Assembly (NCBI RefSeq): GCF_003286085.1
Contig: NW_020825298.1
Coordinates: forward strand, 7,750,001-7,814,000
Direction of reading: 5' to 3'
From: Drosophila persimilis
Lineage: Eukaryota > Arthropoda > Insecta > Diptera > Drosophilidae
Length of the DNA: 64,000 bases
Below, in pieces: positions 1 through 11,993 of this stretch (position 1 is its first letter; every line of letters starts with the position of its first letter). The position numbers and the translations under genes were made by a program. The notes below the pieces were generated by a model that was not told the origin of the DNA, made no database searches, and worked only from the letters and a program-made list of their open reading frames with translations.

Positions 1-2900
1 CCTTTAGAGCAGGACACCAGACGACTGAGAGAAGAGTGAGATAGTGCATATAATGTCTTGTTGATAGCATCCCCAAAATGATTGAATCAGTGTGGCATGA
101 AACTTTCATGCTTGTCTGTGTGTGTGTGTGACAGAGAGAAGAAGGAGTCTTTGCAGACTTGAAAAATTGTTGGAATTTTTGTTAATTTGTAGGACGACAT
201 TTTGGTGCCCCTGTTGGATGGAGAAGGGATAAGCCACGGCTATTGGCATTTTTGGCATTTGGAAGTACCCTACAAAATAAAGGGATGCTGGAATGAGCAG
301 AATGAGGGATGCATAAAGAAGATGGCTTGTAGAGTATAGATCTTTTGGGAAGGTATCTTCGGAGGAGTCAGTTTGGATTTAATAGTTCAAAAATGAATAT
401 AGATCTCTAGAAATGTCTATGGAATTAGTTTTAGCTGCTATACAATTTTTAAAGATTTCTATTGATATTATTATGGGAAAATATAGCAAAATCAATCGTG
501 CACGTGTTCGAGTTTAATCAATTAATAATGAAGCCATATTAATATTTCATTGACAGAGCAAAGCAACTTCGTAAATACTCTCAATTTGATTCTTCCTGTA
601 GCTCATCTACCGATCACTGTGTGATCCCCCGACACGATCCTCCACCGATCCTGCTTCCAGCATTCATTCATCCATTCTTTTTTGTATCACATTTTGCCCG
701 CAGTTGCTGGAATTTTTCACGTTTTTTTCTTACTTTTTGGATACTTTTGTCGCCGAAGATCGGTGGAGAGCTTGTCACCACTTTCCTGGGCAATTTGTAC
801 GCATTTTCAACGCATTGGAGGCTGCTTCGAAGCTTGGAAACTTGTGGCAACAGCAACAGAAATTCTCGTAGGTGTTTATAATGTACACTTTCTTGGGACG
901 ATCGATCGGAACGGAACGGGACGAGCGATTTTTAAGTTGTTGCTGTTGGTGCTTTTTTTTCGCAGTTTACTTTTTGGACATTAAAACATCCGTTTACATA
1001 CTATTCCCATTAGCACGACTCTTGTCTTGCGAGGCGACGCGTCTCTTGTTGTCGCTCGAGATCCACTTCCACTGCCACTCGGAGGCCCACTTGGGGGACT
1101 CCAGAGCTCTCTGGAGCTCTGAAGCTCTCCACCGAGATGCTGCTGTCGTCGTCTTGTCTTGGACACGCGACAATCTTTTTCGCTGGATAAGCAGCCTGGC
1201 TACAACGTTGTAGCCTCGTTGTCATTGTTGTTCTTGGATTGTGCTCGGATTTCTGTGGTGATTCCCCCGACCCCCGTTCCCGACCTCGGCATCGGCATCG
1301 GCTTCCCTCTTGTTTCTGGTGTGGAAACAAAAGCAAAATTAAATTGTTATGAACACAAGTTTTCGATATAAGGCCATACTTAACACATATTTATGGCGCG
1401 TGCAGCGGTAGCGGAGATTTTTCAGATACTTTCTGTGATTCCAATACAATCCCAATCCCAATACCCCGATCTGATCGCAAAGCCTCCCGCTCTTGAGGTA
1501 AAGACTTATAAATTATTCAGTTTATAGCTTGCTGAATCAGCTCAAGTGGAATGTGAATTAAAGTTTCCAGCTGGTGGAATATACCATGTATTTTTGCACT
1601 ATAAGGAGGAGGGAATATATATATAGGATTATTTCTTACCTTTCAGAATCGGGAACGTTTCTTATGTCTAGCTTGTACTCAAAGAGAGCGATCCAGATAT
1701 ATAAATGCATCTGTAGAAATGGAGTTTCGCATATCGTTATGTCGAGGAACGTGTACCCTAGTACTATAAAGATCTGCTGAATAGGGAGAAAGAGAATAGG
1801 ATCCTAGAGATACCTCCATAGACCTTAGAATTAAGAACATACTATTTATGATCTATGAAAGTATTAATCTATTACGAGGAATTCTAATTCTACTCCAAAT
1901 TGTTATACCTATCACCTCTCCCTTAGTAAGACTTCTCCTAATACACCTTGTAGGTACATGTCCGCCCACGAGAGCTTTAATTCTCAGTAAATATATGAGC
2001 ATCCATCTTATTTAATTTAAAGGGTATTGTATTTAATACTGAGACAACTTAACGCCAATAAAATGTTTGTATAAAAAGGAAATAAAACTTTTGGCATGGC
2101 ATTGTTTCAGTTAACGATTGATTGGATTGGATTGGATTGTCCGAAATAGCCATATAAATACGAGTGAGTATACGGGTAGGCATCGTGGCTATAAGTCAAG
2201 CTATATCATTTATGTGTCCCCCTCCTCACCCCCTTTTTGGGTCCAGAGGGACTCCTGGTCGACCAGACTTAATTAAATATCAGTGACATTTATCGGGTCT
2301 CGTGTAGCTTTTGTGGCACGCCACTTTAACGATAACCGATGGAGTGGGATGGAGTGGTAGTGGGAGTGGGGCAAGGAGAAACCCCAAAGGCCCGAACCCG
2401 CCCTGTCATGTATAAATCACCCGAAAAAGAGCTTGCGCCAACCACCAACCAGCAACCTCTCCTCTGGAGCCTCTCCTCTCTCTCCAATTCGAAGGTCCTG
2501 AAGCTGGGGGGGAAGAGGCGGTTGGGCACCCAATAAAAAGAGCGACGACTGTGCAGGAATGTTTAATGATGTATAAAGCATGTTAGAGTTTATCTTTATG
2601 GTGGCGTTCTTTTTGCCAAAAAGAACAACAAAAAATCGAAAGAAGAATGACAAGATGGAGCTAAATGTTCAAATAAGCCGAATATTAGATGATCTAACAA
2701 TGGTCTATTGAGTAATCACCAAGGTAATCGGAAGAAGAGCGGAAATGTATCTAGCTTTGGATACTATACTTAGTTTCGAAATCATTTAGGAAGTTGAAAA
2801 GATTAACTACAATCCATAAACCGAAATCATAATGCAAGAAATATCAAATATACACTTCTGAAAAAAATACGAAGCAAAAAATCTTCCAAAAAGGAGAAAA
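1..2900. other. Intergenic DNA, no gene recognised
   Basis: I see no convincing coding region here. Open frames are short, mostly lack an ATG and overlap on both strands. The stretch holds a short TG dinucleotide run near 116-130, AT-rich unique DNA around 360-560 and 1,790-2,120, and a TTTATGGC box at 1390-1397. There are no tRNA-like A/B boxes and no zinc-finger fragment that could belong to drumstick. Confidence 0.6.
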
Positions 2901-2929
2901 GTATAATCGTTAATAGATCGTCATAGCCG

Positions 2930-3445
2930 ACCTTTCGATAAGGGTATTTCCTCCCTAAAAAAGCTGCAACAAGTATTTCGAAAATTTGTCTCCATACAAC
3001 GCGTTTTGAATTTATGGCGATCGATGCTATCGAAATATATAAAAGTAAACGCTGACTCTCTGAAAAGTAAACCAAGGAACCATGTGTGCCCCGAAATGTG
3101 TCGCCCGAGTCGCCCCAATCTCTATGGCACCCAACCCCTACCCCAAGGCACCTTCCCTTATCCTACCCCAATCGTATCTTCTCTTTGGGGCCTGACCCGC
3201 TTCTAGTCTCTGTTCTGCCGCATTCCTTTTGCAATTGGCAACGGCAATGGCTAATTAAAGACCCATTATCGATGAGAGATTCCCGCTCGATTCCGGACCG
3301 TAAGTGTGCCAAGTTTTTGGTGACGTGTTGTCGACGGCTATTCGATAAGATACACCACTTATCGATTCGCTTTTTGTGGGCGGACAACATCTAACAAAAT
3401 CTAATTTTCGCAGTACCTCCGAACCATAAACCTTTTATCGGCTCC
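2930..3445. promoter_or_regulatory. Cluster of CGATA/TATCG boxes, possible boundary or regulatory element
   Basis: Six CGATA or TATCG pentamers lie within about 510 bp, at about 2936, 3028, 3267, 3343, 3360 and 3437. Roughly one would be expected by chance. Two are extended to TATCGAT (3267-3273 and 3360-3366), close to the DREF/BEAF-32 core TATCGATA, and two read CGATAAG, which also fits a GATA-factor site. In Drosophila, grouped CGATA motifs mark BEAF-32 insulators and housekeeping promoters. No gene start is visible beside the cluster, so a boundary left of the sob/odd domain or a GATA-dependent enhancer are the alternatives. The function is inferred only. Confidence 0.3.
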
Positions 3446-6400
3446 GGCACGAGCTTTATATATATAGTATATGTAGAGAAGTATATGGAAAAACTACTGG
3501 AATTATATTCCGTTCCGATGACTATTGAAATTACTTTATGGCCTCCACTCCGAACGATTGGACATGACGAAAGGGGTAATGTGTCGTAGCTTCTTATTAA
3601 AATGTTTGATAAGAACTTTCCTTTGTTGGGTTGACTTTTCTGCAAATATATGATGAGTTGCCCATGGCAGAAATATTTGGTCATGATGATAAAAGAAATT
3701 CAATGATCAGGGATTCTTTGCACTATTATCGGCATTGGCTCCTGGCATTGTTTGTGTCTTAATTCTTTGAATTTAGATACAATTTATGTTTGTTTGTTGG
3801 AACATTTTGTTAAGCATTTACTGATTTACTGATTTATGAGTTTATCAGAGAACCTTTCAAGATTCTTTAATATTCTGATGTCGAACATCTCTTATAGTCA
3901 GTTCTCTCCCATTAGCAAGTTCTTCAGATAATATCATACTCAAGATTAGAGCTTTACATCATCTCTGGTGACACTTTCTCCATCTCATAGACGGCCTCCC
4001 ACATCATTGTTGTTTTCACGCTCTGGCCAACGGTCCGTCGCGTCACGTCGCTTCATCATGTCGCATAAATAATAATCAAAAGTAAAATTTTCTATAAGCC
4101 ACCCACATGCACAGGGGCACACCAAAAGACATACACACACGCACTCCCGTGTGGGGATATAGAGGAACGAGTATATGTAGATATCGTAAATAAATATCCA
4201 GCCCGCATGTTAGGCAATCGAATCGGATTGAAAATTGTGTCCAACAAAGTAGCCGAATGGAGGAGCCCCGACCCCCAACTTCAGAGAGCGAGAAACAGTT
4301 GGGAAATTTATGGCGCAAAGTACAGAGCCCGATTGTCAACCAGGCAACAGACAAAAAAAAAAAAACGAATTATAAATAAAATAAAATAAGGCCAAAAAGA
4401 AGGCCAAAAGGAAAAGACAAGTCCGGGCGCAACCAGTTCCTGAACGCAGTCTCTTCGGTGCAGATTAGTCACATGTCAGTTTCAATTATCGTCGAGTCAA
4501 TTTGTTGAAAGCAGCAGCACCCAAAGAGACCCCAGCTCCAACCCCAAGTCGAAGTCGAAGTCGAAGTCTCTCTCTGGGGCGCGTCAATCGATACCGCGCG
4601 TTGCGCATGCGCAGATTTGCGAAGCCCGGGCGATTTTCGCTTGAAATATTCCAACTGCGTTGCATGCAGCAGGAGTCAGAGTCAGAGTCAGAGCTCAGAA
4701 TCAGAACCCCAGAGCCACCAAGCGCGTCTGATTATCGGCAGGACAACGACAACTGCGACGACGGGCGACGACGACAACGACGACGATGAGACGGCATAGG
4801 GCATAACTCAGATGCTCTGCTATGATAATTTCCAATAAGAGACTTTGCTGCGCTCTGGATCTGTGCTCTGTGCTCTGGAAATTGATGATGTTGAGTATGT
4901 TTGGAGTCAGCTTGTTTACACAATTCAGCGCACATTGAGGTCGGACCACGGCATGGTGTCGTGTAGCCAAAGCTCGAAAGGAATTTGTTTGGAACGGCCA
5001 TCAAAGAGGCGCCGAACTGAAATCAAGATCAAGATTGATATCAGGGCCCAAACCGAGCGAGAGAGAGACGAGTCTCTTTTCGTTGGAGGCTAAGCGGTGT
5101 CCCTCGTCGTTTGTGGATTCTCTGTAGTCTGTTGTCTTGTTTGGTGGTCACAACAAATCGATGAAATTCCTAGACAAATATTTGGTGGGATTGCATAAGA
5201 TCCCTAGACAGCATCACTCGGAGATGGGTGATCTCGGGAGATCTCGGTAGATCGAAGAACTCGTCACTCCGCTTGTCTGTCACCCAATTCACGTACGAGT
5301 TGCTCGCTCACGTACATTAGCTATTTGTTGTGCTGACAAATTGTGTCCCAATGGAGGAAGGAGGAAAAAGGAAGGAGAAGAAGATCTCACCGATCTCTCA
5401 GCAAAAGCGTGTCAACACATTGTCTGAGTGCCCCAAGCCACTGCCTCATTTGTCTTGGCCGCTGACTCTGACTCTGACTGTGACTGTGTCTTTGCTGAAG
5501 CTTTGCTTTGCTTTGTTTGCCTGCGTTTTGCTTTGAATGCTAACCCATTTGTCTTAATGGCTCAATGCAGTCTCCAGTCGCAGTCCCCCGATGTTGGCCA
5601 GAGTTTCGGCGTTGGGGTTCATTGAGCCGCGCGTTTCCCAGGGCCTAAATGCAACTGCAATCCCTGAAAATCCCACGCACCTGGTCGGCCTGACTTTGAC
5701 ACCTTTTCATTGTCACTGTTGCTCTAGGTGTTGCTGTTGTTGCTGTTGTTGCCACTAATGCGAAATATCAATTTTCCCAAGAGTCTATCCGTGTGTCCAT
5801 GTGTGTGCCTCTGAAGAGCTTATTGACATTCAAACAAATCGTAGTTCCGGCGATACCACCATCGGCATCGTCTGCGGTTAAGCATTTTGTAATGACTGTC
5901 GACTGTAGCCTGGGATTTGTGGTTGACACTACGGAAATGGTTATTACTTAGGGGAGGAAGAGATGCAAGGGAAAGAACCTCCATATGACTAATGGAGGTA
6001 TCATTCCTCAAACAGATGATCCGCAGTTGAACTAGTTTGAAGGGGGAGAACTGTTTGTTCTAGTTTTGAGTTGATGTTTTATGTGTAAGTGGACTAACTA
6101 AGAATAGTCTCTGCAACCAGAGAGTAGCTTGAAAGTATGATCATAAGGAGAAAAATTCTAGTTTCCAAATGGATCAATGGATGAGCTCGAAGATCAGTAA
6201 AAAGGGAAAATGAAAAAATCAATGACAGTACTAGGTATCAATTAAGGACATCTAGACTTCGGTAGACTTTCTGTAGATGAAGATCAAAATTGTAGCATTA
6301 GGAACATATGTAGTCCTTCAAGAGCCAACTTATCGTCAAGCTTAAAATGTGGCCTGTCTGGATCTCCAGCAGAATGACAGCTGGCTAACGATTCTATCAG

Positions 6401-7155
6401 AATCCAGTGAAATCCCCTCTGTAGATGGCGCCTTTGAAGCGGGGATTAGCTCAATGCTGCTCCTTGATTTCGGCAGAGAGGCATTAACACAGCGGCAGGC
6501 CGCGGCCGCTGCCGCTGTCTTGGCCGCCTGTCGCTGCTGTCATGGCTTACACTCGGCAAATGATTACCAATTTCTTCACACAATTCATGCATAAAAATAA
6601 TTCCCAATTAGCTGCAAAGCCATAACCGAAAGACTGAGCCAGCCGAAGATTGAGAAGGCGCCTCGCCTGCCTCTTCGTGTATGAATCCCGCCGATGTCGA
6701 TGCCGATGCCGATGCCGCCGCAGCGGTAAAAATAATAATAATCGTAAAAAGGCAACGTGATGGGCAGGCTGGGAGGATTGTGTATATATCAGAGAAACTG
6801 AACAAACGAGAGTGCGACATGATGTTGATATGTTAACAAGACGCCCCGAGAGTGCCAAGTGGTGACGATGATCCTCAGATCTTTGAGCACACAACCAGAG
6901 GTAGAGGTAGATGTAGATTCTGGGACAGCCGTCACAGTTGGCATTATATTCCTCATATATATAATCCGGTAGCGATGTTGGCATATGTGAATGAATGTTT
7001 GTTTTCGCAAAACGCTGTGCTAAGGACTTTGCCTCAAACCCTCAAAAGATGTGTGCCCGAAGGAGGTTCGTGGCTACTTTGGTTAATTTCCATATATACA
7101 TACGTACCTACCAAAATATAGCCTCGAAAAAAGAAATCTTGTGACCTTACTATAT
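3446..7155. other. Intergenic DNA, no gene recognised
   Basis: No credible open frame or RNA gene is seen. The stretch contains TTTATGGC boxes at 3535-3542 and 4307-4314, an imperfect tandem of AGTCAG units around 4675-4690, and short GAC/GACGAC-rich DNA near 4740-4790. The longest open frames are in repeat-rich sequence and have shadows on the other strand. Confidence 0.55.
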
Positions 7156-7157
7156 TT

Positions 7158-7390
7158 CGTAATACCCTTGAAGAGGGTATTATAAACTAAGTTAAATGTT
7201 TGTAATACACTATAAAAGAGCTTCCATAAGAGCTGCTTCCGTTAAATACATACCATATTCCTGCCCCTTAATCACTATAATATATAGAAACGATAGAAGC
7301 GAAATAAATATATATTTTTTAGGGTATATAGCCTTCTATTCGCCAAAGTACATTTTGGTTTTCTTTTCTTGTTTTATTCTTTTTAAATGG
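7158..7390 (+). repeat. Decayed dispersed Drosophila repeat with hairpin head
   Basis: The block starts with a perfect 9-bp inverted repeat, TAATACCCT at 7160-7168 against AGGGTATTA at 7174-7182, with a 5-bp loop. It continues through AT-rich sequence containing ATGTTTGTAAT and ends near GGGTATATAG (about 7321-7330) followed by a T-rich tail. The head (GAGGGTATTAT, then ATGTTTG) and the tail (GGGTAT plus a degenerate TTCGGC-like stretch) resemble a non-coding repeat scattered through Drosophila genomes. A second relic with the same head lies at 12,945-13,150. I cannot name the family with confidence. It carries no open frame and looks old. Confidence 0.4.
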
Positions 7391-9353
7391 TTTCTAAAAA
7401 TGCGCTTTGATTTATTTTTATTGATGACCATATAAATGCTGAATCTTCCGTGGGGATTGAGATCGGGGTTCTGTGGCTTGGCGACTTTGTTCGGTTGCCC
7501 TTTTCCATTTTTTCGGGGGAGCCACAGTAGTAGTTGCCGGGCAGTAGTCATCACCCAACAGCAGGGGGGATGGGACCTTCCTCTGGAAACGCTGTGGATC
7601 GCTCCCTTCCATTTGCAAGTCTGTGGATGTGGATGTGGATGTGGATGCGGATTTCAGCCTCTGGTGATGGCATTTTGAAAAACATTTCACGCTGTGTGAA
7701 CGACATTTTCTCGGGGCTCTTCGTTAAGGATCATCCACCTACCATCCTACATTTCATATTTCACGGAATATTATTCTCTGTTTCAGAACAATGTCTACTC
7801 CCCCTCTGGTTCTGGTTCTCTGGATCCCTCTGCGTTTGGGGGCCCTGTCATTTGACCACTTCACAAAATATATTCTCATTAAAATTGTGCTTTTTGGTGC
7901 TTCTTGTTGTCAGCCCAATGTCTGTGGAGTGGACCATCGGGAAAGGTGTCTCCTTCCCTTTCTCTAGAGGCAGAGTGGGACAGACAGACGGATGCCGTCG
8001 CCGCCGCCACCACGCCCACCCCCTGTGGTTTTGCTTCCGTTGGAGACGCCACTGACACTGGCGCAATGGCAATTCCCTGCGATCCCTGGAGATTGCGGAT
8101 CGGATCGGATCAGATTGGTTGCTTCGGTTCTTTCAAAAGTTTTTTACGCTGTTTATGTGCAAATGTCGAAACAAAGATATTTCTTTAAATTGATAAAGAT
8201 TAACCATAAACAATGCTCACAGGGGAGGCAGTTATGTGGTAGTCTGAAGAGGGCTATACTCGAAGGAGGGTGATAGCTGCAGATCCTTAATGGGTTGTGA
8301 TCATGAAGAGATCTTTGGAATGCACAGACAAAGATGCAGATAGGTTAAGTTTGCTTTAGAGATCATGTTCCCAACGATTAATTTGGCTTAACCTTTGAGC
8401 CCAAGAGTTATAGAACTTCAATTGGTTGAGGAGTGGAAAAACAAATATAAAGAGAGTCTTCCCATAAGCAGATCTTCGGAATTCTTTCTCTCACTATCAA
8501 CTGGGTCACCAAATCTGCACCACTTCTCCGCTACTTGGTAGCCAGCTCTTCTGCTCCTCCCCAGAGGGTCTTTCACTGCAATTCACCCGACCATTTTTCT
8601 ACCACACTCGGTGTCCGTGTCCGAGATGAGTCGAGTGTGTGAAATATGTTCTTTCACAGTCTTAACTGCTGGCCGTGGTCTAACATTCATTCAACACTTC
8701 TTTATCATTGGGCCGGCGGCCAGTCTCAGAGGCTGAGCTCTGACCAAGACCCCGGACCGGATGTGGGCGTTGGCAGGCAGGCAGGCATGTAATCTGATCC
8801 CTGACAAATCGGTCTATTAGAATCGAGCGGAGACTGTGTTGAAATATTTGTCGCATGCACCGATCCACGAGCTCCATCTCCATCGCTACATCGCTGACGA
8901 TGCCGCCAAATGGATGCGGATGTGGATGTGGAGACGTTTATTCCTCTTTCTCTCTCTCTGGCCATGAATCGAGGAGCGTAGGTGGCTTGGGCTTAACCCC
9001 ATGGAGCATGGTGCATGCAGCAAGCTGCATGCTGCATGGAGCAATGGTGCATGAGGCGCAGTCTGGTGCAGACCCAAAAGGGAAAAGTCTTCGATGGCGC
9101 GTGTGCCTAGCCCTTATTTTCCCTGCTTCATTCTTTCCTTTTTTTTCTTTCGATTTTTATGAGGCGCAAGTGGCGACGTTTTGTGGTTGCAAGGCATACG
9201 GACCCAGGCTGTGGCAAGGGGGGGGGGGCATGGTGGACAACTAAAATGTTGCACGTTGCTGGTGGCGGCGCAGCGGTCGCGGTCCCTTCCCCATCGACTT
9301 GTTCGGTTTCGGCGCCGCAGCAATTCATAAACGTGGGCGATTGATTCTCGTAC
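7391..9353. other. Intergenic DNA, no gene recognised
   Basis: No supported gene. The stretch contains GTGGAT-type short tandem units at about 7622-7652, again near 8915-8935, and a CATGCAGCATG-like degenerate tandem at about 9010-9050. The open frames covering these blocks simply translate the repeats. Confidence 0.5.
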
Positions 9354-9619
9354 CTCTCGTGGCCTCATCTGTTCCTCAGCTTTTGGCTTCAGCTGCGACT
9401 TCTTCTTGTGGCTCTTTTGGCTCTGGGTTTTCTGCTGCTTTTGGGCTTTGGCTTTGGCACTAAGGCTCGGCAAATGGCCCGCGGCATTGCGATTGAACTT
9501 CAAGTTATGATCGTCGTCGGAGTCGCTCCGGCGCAACGGCAACAGCAACAGAAACATAAGCAACGTAAGCAACAGTATTGCCACATTGATGGACGTTCCG
9601 CTCACGAATGAACCCCAGC
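9354..9619 (-). CDS. Candidate internal exon of a small single-pass membrane protein (weak)
   Basis: This is the longest stop-free frame outside sob and odd; it runs over about 700 bp on the minus strand. The part proposed as an exon begins after a possible acceptor (TACCCAG, AG at 9620-9621) and stops at a possible donor, AG|GTACGAG, at 9353. It would encode about 88 residues: a short polar start (WGSFVSGTSINV), a hydrophobic segment of about 19 residues (VAILLLTLLMFLLLLPL), an RRSDSDDDH juncture, then a Lys/Gln/Ser-rich basic tail. Codons lean to those preferred in Drosophila genes (CTG, AAG, CAG, GAC, AAC). Against it, no ATG-bearing first exon was found, and the hydrophobic and basic parts correspond to CAACAG and CCAAAAG-type simple DNA that is common here. 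A chance frame remains the more likely reading. Confidence 0.18.
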
Positions 9620-9699
9620 CTGGGTACGCGCCACCACAAGCAGCAACAACAACTATAAGAAGGCTATGAGAGATCAGTGCAGAATCAACTAAGGAATAC

Positions 9700-11050
9700 C
9701 TCTCTTTTGGGACATAACGAACTTGGTTCTTTGGGTATATTGGGCGTTGAAAGGAATGAAAAGCGAACAGGGAGAAAAAGTTATATGATGTATCGAACGT
9801 ATCAATAAAATAGTACATCAATTCTTAGTGAAAAGAGAAATTTTTTCACATATGACAAATCGTAAGAACTGTTTTAAAGCATAAGTTCCTGGATTTACAC
9901 AAGATATTTCGCAAAAATCCAAGATTTTCCCCAAAACTTGTACAATATTCGTCGAAAGCATGATATACCCCATAATGTATAACTCTGTGAGCGGTATCTG
10001 TGGCCACAACACACGCTGTTACCACTTATTGATGGCACATTGTGATGGTGATGCGTTTTGCCTTCTCAACCAAAAAAAAAAAAACCAAAAACGAACGAAA
10101 AAAGCGAAAAATTGGACCCAGCAAGCGGCCCAGCAGAGACCGACCCCGTCTCCATCTCCATCTCCAACTCCATCTGCGACTCACTTCACTCTCATGAGCA
10201 CGTCGGATAGAGAGGCGTTCTGCTCAAATGTATGATACCCACCCACGAGCAGTCGGTCGGCCAAACTATGATGATGACTGCTTCGCGTCGAGAGCCACTC
10301 CCACACCCATTCCCCTCCTCGGCTCCAATGCCTCGACTTCGACTTGGCTAAGGTGCATCCATCCATTCCATTTGACTTGACTTGACTTTGGTTCGGTTTC
10401 GGTTCGGTTTAGTCTGCTTTCGAGCCGCAGTCAGTCCCAGATCCCGGTGTCCCAGAGCCCCCTCGAAAGACAATGCAGAATTAAGCGTTTCCTTTATTGT
10501 TGTTGCCGGCTGTTGCTGGTGGTTTTCTGCTGGTGGTGGTGCTCATGGTGGTGGTGCCCATGGTGGTGGTGGTGCCTTTTGTATTACTTTAAGGTGTGCT
10601 CCAGGTAATAATTTAGTTAAATCATATTTTCGGCAAAAGACCAAACAGCAACAACAACTCTGCAATGCACTCCAAAAATTATTCGCCTTTAACACTCACT
10701 CACAAACTCAGCGCCGCCTATTGAATGAATTGATGTACGATATTCGATTCAGGATTCGATAGCGTGCAGGTTCCATGGAGATCGATTGGAAGCAAACTGA
10801 GGTGGACCAAACTGTCCTAATACTCACAAACGTACCGTCTTATTGAATAAAGGGCTGCAAGCAATCGATTGATGAATATTCCCTCATTAGAGAAAGATCT
10901 GACGATCTTTTGCGCCCTGTGAAACGACAAGAAAACTTGTTGTGCAAAATACATACATATGTATTTTTTAGTACTCGCAAAGAAATAATTATTATTTATT
11001 GATCGATTATATAAAATCTCTTATCGGTTCATTGATTGATACGAGTATGT
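9700..11050. other. Intergenic DNA with GGT-rich tandem block
   Basis: No gene is seen. A GGT/CATGGTGGTGG tandem lies at about 10,530-10,576 and an A-run at about 10,072-10,084. A TACGAGTA octamer at 11040-11047 sits just left of the promoter of the first small-peptide gene. Confidence 0.5.
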
Positions 11051-11052
11051 AA

Positions 11053-11087
11053 TATATTTAATTTCCAAAAGCTATCTGGGGTCATTC
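11053..11087 (+). promoter_or_regulatory. TATA/initiator core promoter of small-peptide gene 1
   Basis: A TATATTTA box lies at 11053-11060. A perfect match to the Drosophila initiator TCAKTY, namely TCATTC, lies at 11082-11087. The initiator A (11084) is 31 bp from the first T of the TATA box, the canonical spacing. The predicted start gives a 108-nt leader before the ATG at 11192. Confidence 0.6.
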
Positions 11088-11191
11088 AGTGTAATCTCAC
11101 TCTGGTTTCTGAACGCGAAGGGAACGAACGCGCCTTCAGTTGGAAATCATTGCTGAGACAAATAGGAAGCTATATTTATTTATAGAGCAGC

Positions 11192-11359
11192 ATGAGCACC
11201 ATCTATAAGTTAATCCTATTCTTTGGGATACTGTTTTTTATCTTAAGTTCGTCGTACGGAACGTATGATTCGGATTCGGGCTGGAGTCCTAACTGGATTA
11301 CAACTGGAAATGATTGTCAAAGGATGGATATTTTTGGTAGATGCCTAAGAATCGGCTGA
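11192..11359 (+). CDS. Small secreted two-cysteine peptide 1
   Basis: This encodes 55 residues. The start ATG has A at -3 and lies 108 nt after the predicted transcription start. Residues 1-23 form a clear signal peptide: a basic residue at K6, then a run of Leu/Ile/Phe, then SSSYG before a likely cleavage site. The mature part would be about 32 residues, with an acidic, Trp-bearing start (TYDSDSGWSPNW) and a C-terminal module GNDCQRMDIFGRCLRIG. Its two cysteines, eight residues apart, could form one disulfide. An AATAAA at 11435-11440 gives a compact transcript of about 0.4 kb with no intron. The next gene has the same module. No named family is recognised. The arrangement suggests a secreted peptide such as a seminal-fluid, antimicrobial or signalling peptide; that choice is inference. 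The C-x-n-GRC ending is faintly like Sex Peptide but the spacing is shorter. Short rapidly evolving genes like this are often missed by annotation. Confidence 0.6.
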   Translation: MSTIYKLILFFGILFFILSSSYGTYDSDSGWSPNWITTGNDCQRMDIFGRCLRIG

Positions 11360-11434
11360 AGCTGTGATGTTCTAAAAATCAGAAATATATACATATGTAG
11401 AGATCTAAACATTTTAATATAATTTGTTCTATAA

Positions 11435-11440
11435 AATAAA
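11435..11440 (+). terminator. Poly(A) signal of small-peptide gene 1
   Basis: This is a canonical AATAAA 76 nt after the stop codon of the first peptide gene, in AT-rich DNA. Confidence 0.5.
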
Positions 11441-11756
11441 TGGAAAATAATAATCTAATCCAATAATCTATATAATTCTTGAATGAATGAATCTTCCATA
11501 ATTTTTTGAAAATCATTATTTCGTAATTTCCTGGAAGTTTAATACATATTGTATAGTAAAGCATTGATTTTACTCGTGATATGTGGGTTTCAAATGCATT
11601 TCCAATGGCTATCAGCTGTCGGGGGCAGTAATCTTTCGATTGAGTGCATTGGAAGCATAATTCTAGTATTTATTTATTCAATTAACTTTCAGTTCCGCAT
11701 TGGATGCACAATCCCATTGTTCATTCAGTTGTAAATCGATTCTAGAGCTGCCAACA

Positions 11757-11927
11757 ATGAATAAGAAACTTCCTCCCAGGCACATACATATTTTGTGGAA
11801 ACTTATTGTGCTTTCATTAGTTATTCTTCTACAATTCGATGAGAATTTGGAAAATGCATTCGGAAATGGATGTCGGCAAAAAAATCGGCTTGGAATATGT
11901 ATAAGAGCTCGTACCAATAAAGGATAG
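11757..11927 (+). CDS. Small secreted two-cysteine peptide 2, likely paralog of peptide 1
   Basis: This encodes 56 residues and starts about 400 bp after the stop of peptide gene 1, on the same strand. The ATG lies in CCAACAATG, a good Drosophila start context. A basic N-terminus (KK at 3-4, R8, H9, H11) precedes a hydrophobic core, LWKLIVLSLVILL, consistent with a signal peptide with a long n-region. The mature end carries GNGCRQKNRLGICIRARTNKG. Aligned with peptide 1 it keeps G-N-x-C, eight residues between the cysteines, G-x-C, and a hydrophobic-Arg pair after the second cysteine. The tail is more basic than that of peptide 1, as in many antimicrobial or sperm-binding peptides, but that is speculation. 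A TCATTCAG initiator-like site at 11721 would give a short leader, but no TATA box is seen at the right distance. An AATAAA follows at 11994-11999. The frame stays open upstream to 11700 without another ATG. Confidence 0.5.
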   Translation: MNKKLPPRHIHILWKLIVLSLVILLQFDENLENAFGNGCRQKNRLGICIRARTNKG

Positions 11928-11993
11928 TCGATAAAGATAAGAGGGAAAGTTTGAAGCTATATCAAAGATGCACAAAATATTAAGTGGTATCGA

